NCBI GenBank assembly: GCA_023387735.1
Contig: JAEWHP010000049.1
Location: 186,001-250,000, forward strand
Length of the DNA stretch: 64,000 nucleotides
Source: Pseudomonadota bacterium
GTDB lineage: Bacteria; Pseudomonadota; Alphaproteobacteria; Rhizobiales; Xanthobacteraceae
Reading direction: 5' to 3'
In this document: piece by piece, positions 1-8,192 of the stretch
Numbering within the stretch: the stretch's first letter is position 1
How the letters are laid out: each line of letters begins with the position of its first letter
Translations under genes and position numbers: made by a program
Notes under the pieces: model-generated
What the model was told of the DNA's origin: nothing
The model's database searches: none
Seen by the model: only the letters and a program-made list of their open reading frames with translations

Positions 1-36
1 GCGGAATTCGCCAGCGACGACCTGCTCGACGTCTGA
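1..36 (+). CDS. C-terminal tail of a gene entering from the left (partial)
   Basis: Frame 1 is open from the first base to a TGA at 34-36 and encodes AEFASDDLLDV. An acidic C-terminal tail is plausible, but eleven codons cannot identify the gene and the open frame could be chance. The stretch from 37 to 270 holds no convincing gene; it contains an imperfect inverted repeat around 46-70 and must carry the promoter of the barrel gene that follows. Confidence 0.35.
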   Translation, partial: AEFASDDLLDV

Positions 37-270
37 TTCCCCCGAAACGGGCAGCTTTCCGGCTGTTTCAGGCACCCCAGCCCTGTAAACGCCTGATTCT
101 GCCCAATTTTCAGACCTTTCCGGGACTTTCGTTTTCAGGCGGGTGTGCTTCTCACGCAACAGCATTTTGAGCCGAACCGCGTATAGTCCTGACACTGGGT
201 TTTGGGAATCGGTGCTCGCGCATTCGGTTAGAGCGATCAGATAGACGCTTTAAACTAAGGGAATTGGGAC

Positions 271-1065
271 ATGAAGAAGGTACTGATCGCTCTGACCGCG
301 CTGGCGGCATTCACCGGATCGGCTGCGGCAGCCGATCTGGGGGCCCGGCCCTATGCCAAGGCACCAGCGCCGGTGGCGATGGCCCCGAGCTGGACAGGCT
401 TCTACATTTTCGGCGGCGGCGGCGGCGGTGTCTGGGATGCGAACGGCGGCGTGGACGTCACTGCGACGGGCGCCTGCATCGTTTGCACAAATACCCGCAC
501 GGGCGGCGACGGATGGTTCGGCACGGTTGGTGCCGGTTATGACTGGCAGACCGGTCCGGCTTGGGTATTTGGTATCTTCGGCGACGGTACCTTCGGCAAC
601 CTCAAGGGCAACATTGGCGATGCGAGCATCTTCGCTGTCGGCAGCGTCAAGATGGAAACGGCTTGGGCAGCCGGTGCGCGCCTCGGTTACCTCATCGCTC
701 CGAACGTACTTTCCTACGTGAACGGCGGTTACACCGGGACCTACTGGTCAGGTAGCACCCTGCTTGGCTCGCTCACCGGTACCCCGGTTGGGCTGCACAC
801 CGATAGCTTCAACACCCAGGGCTGGTTCGTCGGCGGCGGCGTTGAGAACAACCTGAACTTCTTCGGCGTCAACGCTCCGGGCTGGTTCATGAAGACGGAA
901 TATCGCGCGTCCTATCTCGACCGAAAGAATCTTCAGGAACGGGTCGATGCCACCAACGCGGCGACTGGCGTCGATATTACCTTCAAGCCTTTCGTGCAGA
1001 CCATCAGCACGTCGCTGGTGTACCGCTTCAACTGGACCGGCGCTCCGATCGCCGCGAAGTACTGA
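271..1065 (+). CDS. Outer-membrane beta-barrel protein (Omp25/Omp31-like)
   Basis: 264 residues. The N-terminus MKKVLIALTALAAFTGSAAA is a clear Sec signal peptide with cleavage expected near the AAA/ADL junction at residues 20-21. The mature part starts ADLGARPYAKAP, then WTGFYIFGGGGGG, and continues with alternating Gly/aromatic strands to a C-terminal half ending in a strand-like VYRFNW segment. This is the pattern of small eight-stranded surface barrels that are abundant in Bradyrhizobium and Brucella. Known family role: structural outer-membrane protein; the specific function is not visible. A paralogue with the same mature N-terminal motif lies at 3905-4621 on the other strand. The ATG at 271 is chosen because the signal peptide begins there. 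A strong intrinsic terminator follows 22 bases after the stop, so the gene looks monocistronic. Confidence 0.85.
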   Translation: MKKVLIALTALAAFTGSAAAADLGARPYAKAPAPVAMAPSWTGFYIFGGGGGGVWDANGGVDVTATGACIVCTNTRTGGDGWFGTVGAGYDWQTGPAWVFGIFGDGTFGNLKGNIGDASIFAVGSVKMETAWAAGARLGYLIAPNVLSYVNGGYTGTYWSGSTLLGSLTGTPVGLHTDSFNTQGWFVGGGVENNLNFFGVNAPGWFMKTEYRASYLDRKNLQERVDATNAATGVDITFKPFVQTISTSLVYRFNWTGAPIAAKY

Positions 1066-1087
1066 TCCCTGCTAATCCAAGTAGATC

Positions 1088-1119
1088 AAAAGCCCCGGCA
1101 TCGTCCGGGGCTTTTTTTC
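1088..1119 (+). terminator. Intrinsic terminator of the barrel gene
   Basis: AGCCCCGG and CCGGGGCT arms separated by CATCGT, followed by a run of seven T. It is a textbook rho-independent terminator directly behind the stop codon at 1065. Confidence 0.9.
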
Positions 1120-1351
1120 GTCTGGAGATAGCCGCGCCTCGCGGATTTCCGCCTGTTGTGCGAGTGTCGGCAATGCGCGTTGCGCCGCCCTTTTCAGCCG
1201 CCCGGATTAACCCTGTGACGACTTCCGGTCTTGCGAAGCCGACCCGCATTGTATTCGATCCGCAATTGCGGGCCGCCATTATCGTTTTTCGGAAAGGCAA
1301 CCCGTCAAGCCGCAAGGCATCCAAGAACCGGAGCGGCAACGGAGGGAATCC

Positions 1352-1537
1352 ATGGCCAGATCGCTTTCGATCATCGGCTTTTTGGCGCTCGCGATCGGCC
1401 TGCTTTGGATCGGCCAGGGCACCGGCGCGATCCGCTGGCCGCAAACGAGCTTCATGATCAACCAGCTGCAGTGGGCGGGATATGGCGCGTTGCTCGGCGC
1501 CATCGGACTTATCCTGATCTGGCAGGGCAATCGCTGA
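1352..1537 (+). CDS. Small two-helix membrane protein, function unknown
   Basis: 61 residues. Two hydrophobic segments (about residues 5-22 and 42-58) are separated by a short loop containing RWPQTSFM, which predicts a small integral membrane hairpin. A good ribosome site, GGAGGG, sits 7 bases before the ATG, which supports translation. It resembles short conserved hypothetical membrane proteins annotated in Bradyrhizobium, but I recognise no function. The longer overlapping frames here are shadows. The following IS element and palindromic repeat separate it from the SDR gene downstream. Confidence 0.65.
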   Translation: MARSLSIIGFLALAIGLLWIGQGTGAIRWPQTSFMINQLQWAGYGALLGAIGLILIWQGNR

Positions 1538-1545
1538 CCCGACCC

Positions 1546-1624
1546 ATTATGGCCGGGCTTGTCCCGGCCATCCATGTCCTGGATCATGCGCGACAGGGAA
1601 AACGTGGGTGCCCGGGACTAGCCC
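1546..1624. repeat. Palindromic intergenic repeat, left part, split by the IS
   Basis: GGCCGGG-CTTGT-CCCGGCC forms one hairpin, and further on TGCCCGGG is met by CCCGGGCA, but only if the right-hand part at 2899-2925 is joined to it. The two-hairpin layout ending in GGGCATGACGA is typical of a dispersed intergenic repeat of Bradyrhizobium-type genomes. The IS inserted inside the second palindrome. Confidence 0.65.
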
Positions 1625-2898
1625 ACGGGTGTCCGGTTCGATTTTCATGGACAGGGTGCATGACGTGGATTCTTCTGTGTTTTGAGCGCTTCGCACACGT
1701 TCGAGACACGGAAGGAGGTTCGCGCCATGCGGCATCAGAATAGCGTATTTCACAGTCTAACGAAGCACGTTCCCTGGTCCAGGTTCGAACATATCGTGGA
1801 GAAGTACGGAGCCGATCAGTTGGTACGCAAGTTGACGACGAAGCGTCAGTTCATCGCTCTGCTGTACGGACAACTCAGCGGCTCGATCAGCCTGCGGGAG
1901 ATCGTGACCGGGATGGCAAGCCACGAGACGCGACTTTATCACGCCGGGGCGGCGCCAGTGAAGCGCTCGACGATGTCGGATGCCAATTCGAAGCGTGCCT
2001 CGCAAGTTTTCAGCGAGTTGTTCGCGCAGATGCTGCCGCAAGCGCATCGCGGGCTTCGGCGAGCCACGGCAGACGCGGTCCGGCTTATTGATTCCACTAG
2101 TGTTCGGCTCTCCAGCCTGAGCGAGGACTCGGCGGCATTTTCGGCCGATGTGTTCGGGGCCAAGGCGCATATTGTCTACGATCCGAACGCGGACCTGCCG
2201 GTTTACTTTGCCGTGACGCCGCCGGCCAACGTCAATGACATTACCGCTGCCAAAGCCATGCCGATCGAGCCGGGTGCAACTTACGTCTACGACCTCGGTT
2301 ATTACGATTATGGCTGGTGGGCGAGGCTTGATGAGGCTGGCTGCCGCTTCGTGACGCGGCTAAAGAAGAATACTCCGTTCAGCGTGATAAAGAACAACCG
2401 CACGCCCAAGAGCAGCAATATTGTGAGCGACCGCATCGGCCATCTGCCGGCCCGGCTCGCCAACAGTCGCAAGAATCCGTTGCAAGTTCCGGTCAGGGAG
2501 ATCCATCGTGATCATCGAAACCGGTAAGCGGTTGCGCATCGTGACCAATGATCTCGATGCAGCGCCAGAACAAATCGCAGACCTTTACAAACAGCGCTGG
2601 CAGATCGAACTTTTCTTCCGCTGGGTCAAGCAGACGCTGCGAATCAGGCACTTTATTGGGGTTTCCGAGAATGCAGTCCGCATTCAGATCGCCATCGCCC
2701 TGATCGCCTTTCTCATCCTGCGAATGGCGCAGACCGCTCAAAAAACGGTACACCGCCCTCTCGAATTCGCCCGGCTCGTCCGCGCCAACCTCATGCACAG
2801 ACGCCCCATCAACAATTTGCTCGAACCCCTGCAACCGATCCCGATAAACGCAAATCAGTTGAAACTTGGACTATACTTCCCATGAACCGGACACCCGT
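1625..2898 (+). mobile_element. IS4-family-like insertion sequence, 1274 bp
   Basis: The element is bounded by perfect 15-bp terminal inverted repeats, ACGGGTGTCCGGTTC at 1625-1639 and GAACCGGACACCCGT at 2884-2898. It is flanked by an 11-bp direct repeat GGGACTAGCCC at 1614-1624 and 2899-2909, which I read as the target duplication. Part of that repeat (GGG/CCC) could instead belong to the ends, leaving a minimal 5-bp ACTAG duplication. It carries one transposase gene broken by a frameshift. Perfect ends plus an intact duplication indicate recent insertion. Confidence 0.9.
1727..2885 (+). pseudogene. IS4-type DDE transposase, frameshifted
   Basis: Translation starts at the ATG at 1727, ten bases after GGAAGGAGG. 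The N-terminal part (about 100 residues) looks like the DUF4372 region of IS4-type transposases. The catalytic aspartates lie in LIDSTSV and VYDLGYYD. The reading frame then stops at TAA 2525-2527, while the C-terminal part, with the Y-x2-R-x3-E-x6-K signature (YKQRWQIELFFRWVK), continues one frame over from about 2505 to the TGA at 2883-2885. One surplus base, most simply a C at 2504, restores a single protein of about 385 residues. The stop codon overlaps the right inverted repeat. Inferred to be an inactive transposase unless programmed frameshifting occurs, which I see no slippery sequence for. Confidence 0.85.
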
Positions 2899-2936
2899 GG
2901 GACTAGCCCGGGCATGACGAGGAAGGGACAACATCG

Positions 2937-3707
2937 ATGAAAACAGAACTGTTCGATCTCAGCGGCAAGGTCGCCATCGTCACCGGCGGCAATGGCGGCA
3001 TCGGGCTCGGCATGGCCCGCGGGCTGGCGAAAGCCGGCGCCGCGATCGCGATCGTCGGCCGCAACGAGCAAAAGTCGGCCGCGGCGGTCGCTGAACTGAA
3101 GCAGGCCGGTGCCAAAGCGATCTCGGTGGCCACCGACGTCACCGACAAGGCCGCGGTCGATGCCATGGCCGAGCGCGTCGCCCGCGATCTCGGCCGAATC
3201 GACATCCTCGTCAACAACGCGGGCATGAGCATCCGCAAGCCGCCGCACGTGCTCGATATCGCCGAGTGGAACAGTGTCATTGCGACCAATCTCACCAGCG
3301 CCTTCCTCTGCTCGCAGGCGGCCTATCCGGCGATGAAGGCCGCCGGCGGCGGCAAGGTCGTCAATATCGGCTCGATGATGTCGATCTTCGGCGCCAGCTT
3401 CGCGTCAGCCTATGCGGCCAGCAAGGGCGGCATCGTCCAGTTCACGCGCGCCTGCGCGGTGGCCTGGGCTGCCGACAACATCCAGGTCAACGCGGTGCTG
3501 CCGGGCTGGATCGACACCGACCTCACCAGGAACGCCCGCAAGGAGGTCGCGGGCCTGCACGACCGCGTGCTGGCGCGGACCCCCGCGGCGCGATGGGGCG
3601 GGATCGACGATTTCGCCGGCATCGCGGTGTTCCTCGCCTCTCCTGCGTCCGATTTCGTGACCGGCACGGCGATTCCCGTCGATGGCGGCTATTCCGTCAT
3701 GGCGTAG
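2937..3707 (+). CDS. SDR-family NAD(P)-dependent oxidoreductase
   Basis: 256 residues, the standard length of a classical short-chain dehydrogenase. Cofactor site TGGNGGIG at 16-23, NNAG at 93-96, catalytic Ser146 and the Y159-x3-K163 pair in SAYAASK, and a C-terminal TGTAIPVDGGYSVM motif. Overall it resembles the KduD/gluconate 5-dehydrogenase or 3-oxoacyl-reductase-like branch, but the substrate cannot be told. GAGGAAGGGA stands before the ATG. The right end of the IS element is only 38 bases upstream, so the original promoter has been separated from this gene or replaced. Confidence 0.85.
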   Translation: MKTELFDLSGKVAIVTGGNGGIGLGMARGLAKAGAAIAIVGRNEQKSAAAVAELKQAGAKAISVATDVTDKAAVDAMAERVARDLGRIDILVNNAGMSIRKPPHVLDIAEWNSVIATNLTSAFLCSQAAYPAMKAAGGGKVVNIGSMMSIFGASFASAYAASKGGIVQFTRACAVAWAADNIQVNAVLPGWIDTDLTRNARKEVAGLHDRVLARTPAARWGGIDDFAGIAVFLASPASDFVTGTAIPVDGGYSVMA

Positions 3708-3851
3708 GCGAGGGCGTTTCCGGCCGAAAGGACGGTCCGGGGCCCGATCCGGGTGGCTCCCAGGTCGTGCGAACAACCGAGCCACGGCTGCAATTGGATG
3801 TTCGTTCTGGCTCTATCAGGGTAGCAAGCGCAGCGCCCTGCCCCGACCGCA

Positions 3852-3885
3852 CAAAAGCAAAACCCCGGCTTGCGCCGGGGCTCCA
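3852..3885 (-). terminator. Intrinsic terminator of the second barrel gene
   Basis: Read on the minus strand, a GCCCCGGCG/CGCCGGGG-type stem (GAGCCCCGGC, loop GCAA, GCCGGGGTTTT) is followed by TTTTGCTTTTG. It lies about 20 bases after the stop codon of the leftward barrel gene. Confidence 0.8.
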
Positions 3886-3904
3886 CTTTGTTGGTGTATC
3901 GAGA

Positions 3905-4621
3905 TCAGTATCTGGTCACGCCAGGGCCACCGAAGCGATAGTTGATGCGGGCGGTGACCAGATCGATGTCCTGCCGGATGCCGACGTTGGTATAGCGCCA
4001 GTTTGCGTTGGTCCAATTGTAGTTCGTGTCGCCCAGGAACAGGTGATTGTACTCGACACCGAACGACCAGTTGGGGGTGAAGCCCCATTCCAGGCCCACG
4101 CCAACAGCAGCGCCCCATCGCGTATTGGATACGTTGATGAAATCGACGTTGTTGAGTGCGGCCCAGTAGCTGTTGCTGGCGACCGCAGCGCCGCCCTTGA
4201 CGTAGAACAGGACGTTGTTGGCGGCATAACCGACGCGGCCGGTGAACAGACCGAGCGCATCGACCGTGGTACCGACGGACCAACGCGGATCGAATGGATC
4301 GACATATGACCGGCTCAGATCAGCCCAGTTACCCTGAGCTTCGAGACCGAACACCCACGAGCCAGCCTGCCAGTTGTAACCAATCTGGCCGCCAACGGTG
4401 CCGCCAGATGCATTATCCGAACGAACGAGGAAGTTCGCCCAATCATATCTGGTGCTGCTCTGTCCCCAGCCACCGTTGATACCGATATAGAAGCCACTCC
4501 AGTCGTACATGGCGGCCACAACCGGGGGCGCCTTGGTGTAGGGCCGAGCGGCGAGATCGGCCGCGAAGGAACTCGCCGTGCTGGCGGCAAGAATAGAAGC
4601 TGCAAGTACCAGTTTCTTCAT
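3905..4621 (-). CDS. Outer-membrane beta-barrel protein (Omp25/Omp31-like), paralogue
   Basis: 238 residues from the ATG at 4621, which has AAAGGGA 7 bases upstream; an in-frame codon at 4642 lacks a better site. The signal peptide MKKLVLAASILAASTASSFA is followed by mature AADLAARPYTKAPPV and WSGFYIGINGGWG, the glycine-rich first strand typical of the family. Further strands with alternating aromatic residues end at RINYRFGG. It shares the mature N-terminal pattern of the protein at 271-1065 but the rest differs, so the two are paralogues and not a recent duplication. Expected role: structural surface barrel. Confidence 0.85.
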   Translation of the reverse strand: MKKLVLAASILAASTASSFAADLAARPYTKAPPVVAAMYDWSGFYIGINGGWGQSSTRYDWANFLVRSDNASGGTVGGQIGYNWQAGSWVFGLEAQGNWADLSRSYVDPFDPRWSVGTTVDALGLFTGRVGYAANNVLFYVKGGAAVASNSYWAALNNVDFINVSNTRWGAAVGVGLEWGFTPNWSFGVEYNHLFLGDTNYNWTNANWRYTNVGIRQDIDLVTARINYRFGGPGVTRY

Positions 4622-4794
4622 TGCATTTCCCTTTGTAAGCACAAGATCAAATCATCAAAATCGAAATCCTGACTAAAAATACGCTAGTTCCAGCCCTTTG
4701 GCTGTCACCCGGCTGCTACAGTCACAGGCAATGTGACCAGCGATTGCAGCCACAATTTTGCCGCAACTCCGGGGTTGTGCGACGCACCATCCCC

Positions 4795-6012
4795 TCATGG
4801 CCTGGCATTGTCCTTGAACTGCAGTTGCTCGGGCTGCACGCCAATACCTATAAAGCGGGCCGTTACACCCTGGAGCCAGGGCACCGCCGTGACCAATCGC
4901 ATGACGAGCGGGACCTTTAGCGGCTGGTTGCCGGGCTTCAGCGCGGCGCTTACGATGGTGTTTTGGGCAACGACCTGCATCCGCTGCGTCATCCGCACCG
5001 GGAATTCGCGACGACGGCGCACGGCGTCGAGTTCGTCTTCCGGTGGACAGCCGCCTGCCAGTTTCGACGCCAGCAGGTTGGCGGTCGCGACCGCGTCCTG
5101 AACCGCGAGGTTCACGCCGACGCCGCCGATCGGCGACATCGCATGCGCGGCGTCGCCGATGCACAGCAGACCCGGCCGCGTCCAGCGCTTCAGCCGATTG
5201 ATCGCGACCGTGAGCAGCTTGACGTCATCCCAGCTTTTCACATCAGCAAGACCCGGTTTGAGGATCGGCGCCATTTGCGCGATGTCGTCGAGCAGGGCCG
5301 GCAGTCCCCTCGCCTTCACGGCGTCGTACTGTCCCTTGGCGATGACATAGGCGCACTGCCAGTAGTCGCCGCGATCGAATGTCACCATCATCCTGCCGGG
5401 CTCGACGCGCGCGAACAGGCTCTCGTTTTCGTTCGCCCGCTTGCCGGCGCGAAACCACAGCACGTCCATCGGCGCGCCGATTTCCTCGACCTCCAGCCCG
5501 GCGCGTTCGCGTAGCAGCGAATGGCGGCCGTCGCAGGCGATAGTGAGATCGGCATCGATATCGATGACGCCATCCGGCGTCCTAGCTTTGACGCCCGCAA
5601 TGCGATCGCCGTCATGGATCAGGTCGATTGCCTCGGTCGACATCATCACCTTGAGCGAAGCGAACCGCTTGCCGCTTTCGCGAAGGAAGTTGAGAAAGTC
5701 CCACTGCGGCATGAAGGCGATGAACGGATACTTTACATGGAGCCGGCTCAGATCGGCGATCCGCACGGAAGTGCCGCCGAACATCCCGTCCATCTTCTGC
5801 AGACGCTGATGCGGCAGCTTGAGGAAGCCGTCGATCAGCCCAAGCTCGTCCATCACCTGCAAGGTCGAGGGATGCACGGTGTCGCCACGAAAATCGCGAA
5901 AGAAATCCGCGTGCTTTTCCAGCACCACGACATCGATGCCGGCGCGTCCGAGCAGATAACCGAGCATCATTCCGGCAGGCCCGCCGCCGACAATACAACA
6001 ACGTACTTTCAT
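4795..6012 (-). CDS. FAD-dependent aromatic monooxygenase (UbiH/PHBH-like)
   Basis: 405 residues from the ATG at 6012, preceded by AGGACGGA; the in-frame extension to 6072 lacks such a site. The N-terminal dinucleotide fold VGGGPAGMMLGYLL (about residues 8-21), the ACDGRHS motif in the middle, and the second FAD motif GDAAHAMSPIGGVGVNLAVQDA place it among class A flavoprotein hydroxylases. These enzymes hydroxylate aromatic substrates with NAD(P)H and O2; the substrate is not readable here. It is divergent from the rpoE-chrR pair with about 100 bases between, so shared oxidative-stress control is possible but unproven. Annotated relatives are simply called FAD-dependent oxidoreductase. Confidence 0.85.
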   Translation of the reverse strand: MKVRCCIVGGGPAGMMLGYLLGRAGIDVVVLEKHADFFRDFRGDTVHPSTLQVMDELGLIDGFLKLPHQRLQKMDGMFGGTSVRIADLSRLHVKYPFIAFMPQWDFLNFLRESGKRFASLKVMMSTEAIDLIHDGDRIAGVKARTPDGVIDIDADLTIACDGRHSLLRERAGLEVEEIGAPMDVLWFRAGKRANENESLFARVEPGRMMVTFDRGDYWQCAYVIAKGQYDAVKARGLPALLDDIAQMAPILKPGLADVKSWDDVKLLTVAINRLKRWTRPGLLCIGDAAHAMSPIGGVGVNLAVQDAVATANLLASKLAGGCPPEDELDAVRRRREFPVRMTQRMQVVAQNTIVSAALKPGNQPLKVPLVMRLVTAVPWLQGVTARFIGIGVQPEQLQFKDNARP

Positions 6013-6111
6013 CGTCCGTCCTGGCTGTTGCCCCGACAAAGTGTCGCCAATGGAACTGATCCAAACCTCCACTCCGCTCGTTTACGATGGTAAGTTCCGT
6101 TGAGCGGCGCA

Positions 6112-6765
6112 ATGACCCGTAGTTCCCAAGCGACCAGAATGCTATCAAGAACGCGGCGCTCGATGGCGCGTTTCCGGTCGAGCCGGCTGCGGGGATTCGG
6201 CAACGAAAGGCCCAGGGTTACGGTGGAGTGGGCGACACTGATCGGACGCGTCGCTGAAGGCGACCGCGAGGCGTTCCGACGCCTGTTTGAACATTTTGCC
6301 CCACGCGTGAAGGGGCTGATGCTGCGGGCCGGCGCGAGCAAGGATGATGCTGAGGAGATCGCGCAGGAAACCCTGCTGGCGGTGTGGCGAAAGGCTGCGC
6401 AGTTCGATCCCGTCTCCACGGGCGCTCCGGCCTGGATCTACACGATCGCGCGGAACCTGAAGATCGACAGGGTGCGGCGGGCTGCCCGCGCAGGCGAGGT
6501 CGACCATGATGCCGAACTCGAGTACCTCGTCGATCCCGCCGAACCCGTGGTTGACGTCATGGTGCGAAACGACGAGGCCGACCGCATCGCCAGGGCCCTG
6601 TCCAGCCTCTCGGAGGAGCAATCCATGGCGATCAGGCTGTCATTCATCGAGGAACGCCCGCATCCCGAAATCGCGGAGTCTCTCGGGATACCGCTGGGAA
6701 CAGTGAAGTCCAGGATCAGATTGGCGATGAACCGGCTGAGAGTGCTATTGGACGCAGCGAAATGA
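6112..6765 (+). CDS. rpoE: ECF sigma factor, RpoE of the ChrR-controlled type
   Basis: Region 2 (LFEHFAPRVKGLMLRAGAS, EEIAQETLLAVWRKAAQFDP, WIYTIARNLKIDRVRR) and region 4 (LSEEQSMAIRLSFIEERPHPEIAESLGIPLGTVKSR) are complete. The match to Rhodobacter RpoE and the downstream ChrR define it as an ECF11-type singlet-oxygen sigma factor. The start is uncertain: TTG 6100, ATG 6112, ATG 6163 and GTG 6223 are all in frame, and homology only begins near EWATLIGRVAEGD, encoded from 6223 onward. Its stop overlaps the chrR start (ATGA at 6762-6765), so the pair is translationally coupled. A TGATCC hexamer, the -35 element of Rhodobacter RpoE promoters, occurs at 6057-6062, but I cannot place a matching -10 with confidence. 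Confidence 0.85.
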   Translation: MTRSSQATRMLSRTRRSMARFRSSRLRGFGNERPRVTVEWATLIGRVAEGDREAFRRLFEHFAPRVKGLMLRAGASKDDAEEIAQETLLAVWRKAAQFDPVSTGAPAWIYTIARNLKIDRVRRAARAGEVDHDAELEYLVDPAEPVVDVMVRNDEADRIARALSSLSEEQSMAIRLSFIEERPHPEIAESLGIPLGTVKSRIRLAMNRLRVLLDAAK

Positions 6766-7400
6766 GCGTGACCCATCATCCCCCTTCGGAATTGCTGGCA
6801 AGCTTTGCGGCCGGAAGCCTCGATGCGGGCGAGCATCTCGTTGTCGCCGTTCATGTGTCGGGCTGTTCGACGTGCCGGCGGTTCGTGCGTGCGGCCGAAC
6901 GCATCGGCGGATCGACGCTCGAGGCGGTCGAGCCCGTCCCCATGAAGGACGGTGCGTTCGAGGCAGTCATGGCGAAACTCGATCGCCCGTCCCCTCGACC
7001 CGATGCGCCCACGGTTGGCCCAGCCGATGATGACCTGCCGGAAATCCTGCGGTACTACCGCATCGGACGGCGGCGGCGCGTGGCCCCAGGCGTCAGCCTG
7101 CGGCCGATCGAACTGCCGGGTTCCTCAAGGTCACGTGCGTTCCTGCTCCAATCGGGTCCGGGTACGCGCATGCTCGAACACACCCATACCGGGACCGAAC
7201 TGACATGCGTCTTGCGTGGCAGCTTCAGTCACGAGGGTGGCCGGTTTGGCCCGGGCGATTTCGACTATGGCGACGAGACGCTGGATCATCAACCGATCGT
7301 CGGTAGCGACGAGCCCTGTCTTTGCCTGGTGGCGATGACCGGAGATCTGCGCATGAACGGCTTCTTCGGCCGGCTGATCGGTCCTTTCGTGCGTCTCTGA
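6762..7400 (+). CDS. chrR: ChrR-type zinc anti-sigma factor with cupin domain
   Basis: 212 residues. The N-terminal zinc anti-sigma module has His5/His6, His31, Cys35 and Cys38 (H-x3-C-x2-C in HVSGCSTC), at the same positions as in Rhodobacter sphaeroides ChrR. The C-terminal cupin module keeps the second metal site: His140, His142, Glu146 (EHTHTGTE) and His176 (LDHQ). In the known system the first module sequesters RpoE and the second is needed to release it on singlet oxygen exposure. All ligands are present, so both functions are expected here. Translationally coupled to rpoE. Confidence 0.92.
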   Translation: MSVTHHPPSELLASFAAGSLDAGEHLVVAVHVSGCSTCRRFVRAAERIGGSTLEAVEPVPMKDGAFEAVMAKLDRPSPRPDAPTVGPADDDLPEILRYYRIGRRRRVAPGVSLRPIELPGSSRSRAFLLQSGPGTRMLEHTHTGTELTCVLRGSFSHEGGRFGPGDFDYGDETLDHQPIVGSDEPCLCLVAMTGDLRMNGFFGRLIGPFVRL

Positions 7401-7510
7401 TCTCCATCGCGGACCGCTGTGGCAAATCGTCCGCTTGCCTCGCTCCGGTGATCCACCCGCGCGGCGCTATCGTTCCACCCGAGAGCAACGCCTCAACTCG
7501 GGTACACCAG

Positions 7511-8107
7511 ATGAAAATCGCGACGGCATCAAGCGCCGAGAGCCGCAATCGTCTTTCCTTGCTGATTGCACGCGCAGCCGAAGGCGACGACGGCGCATTC
7601 TCCGAGCTCTATGCGCTGACGAACCGGAAGATGCGCAAGACCGCCAGCGCGGTATGCGCGCGCGGATCTGATGTCGAGGATATTCTTCAGGATGCGTATC
7701 TCAAGATCTGGCGGAACTCGTCGAACTTCGATCCGGATCGTTCCTCTCCGATCAGCTGGATGTCCGTGATCGTCCGCAACACCGCCATCGACGCGGCTCG
7801 CACCAGGACGCTTCCGACCACCGATCTCGACTTCGCTCTGTCGGTACCGCAACCAGCGCCGGATGGTGCCGACGGCTTCGACTACGACCGCGCCCGCCCG
7901 ATCGCCGCGACCGCGATTCGCCAGCTCCCGGACGATCGCCAGGCGTTGCTGTCGCTCGCCTATATCGATGGCGAAAGCCGGCAATCGCTGTCGGAGCGTT
8001 TTGGCGTACCCGTCGGCACCATCAAGACTTGGCTGCGGCGGACACTGGAGACGGTAAGCGCCGATTGCGCCGCCTTCGTCGAAGCTCAGGCGGCGCAAGC
8101 GAGCTGA
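7511..8107 (+). CDS. Second ECF sigma factor (SigK-like)
   Basis: 198 residues from ATG 7511, the first start compatible with the family; the frame opens back to 7322 inside chrR. Region 2 is seen in ALTNRKMRKTASAV, VEDILQDAYLKIWRN and SPISWMSVIVRNTAIDAAR, region 4 in LPDDRQALLSLAYIDGESRQSLSERFGVPVGTIKTWLRR. It resembles the SigK/RpoE-like ECF group usually paired with an RskA-type membrane anti-sigma. No such partner is encoded next to it: the next gene is convergent. It lies 110 bases behind chrR in the same direction and may be co-transcribed with rpoE-chrR, or use its own promoter within the gap. Confidence 0.82.
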   Translation: MKIATASSAESRNRLSLLIARAAEGDDGAFSELYALTNRKMRKTASAVCARGSDVEDILQDAYLKIWRNSSNFDPDRSSPISWMSVIVRNTAIDAARTRTLPTTDLDFALSVPQPAPDGADGFDYDRARPIAATAIRQLPDDRQALLSLAYIDGESRQSLSERFGVPVGTIKTWLRRTLETVSADCAAFVEAQAAQAS

Positions 8108-8192
8108 AGAGGTTGCCCGACAGCCAAAATGAAGTTTTTCGCGTTCATCCGTCGTCCGTCCCGGGCTACGAGTGGCGCCCCTCGGCCCGACC

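Noticed and set aside
6057..6096. A complete RpoE-type promoter before rpoE (TGATCC with TAAGTT)
   Set aside because: The distance from TGATCC to TAAGTT is 28 bases, too long; only the -35-like hexamer is retained as a weak hint.
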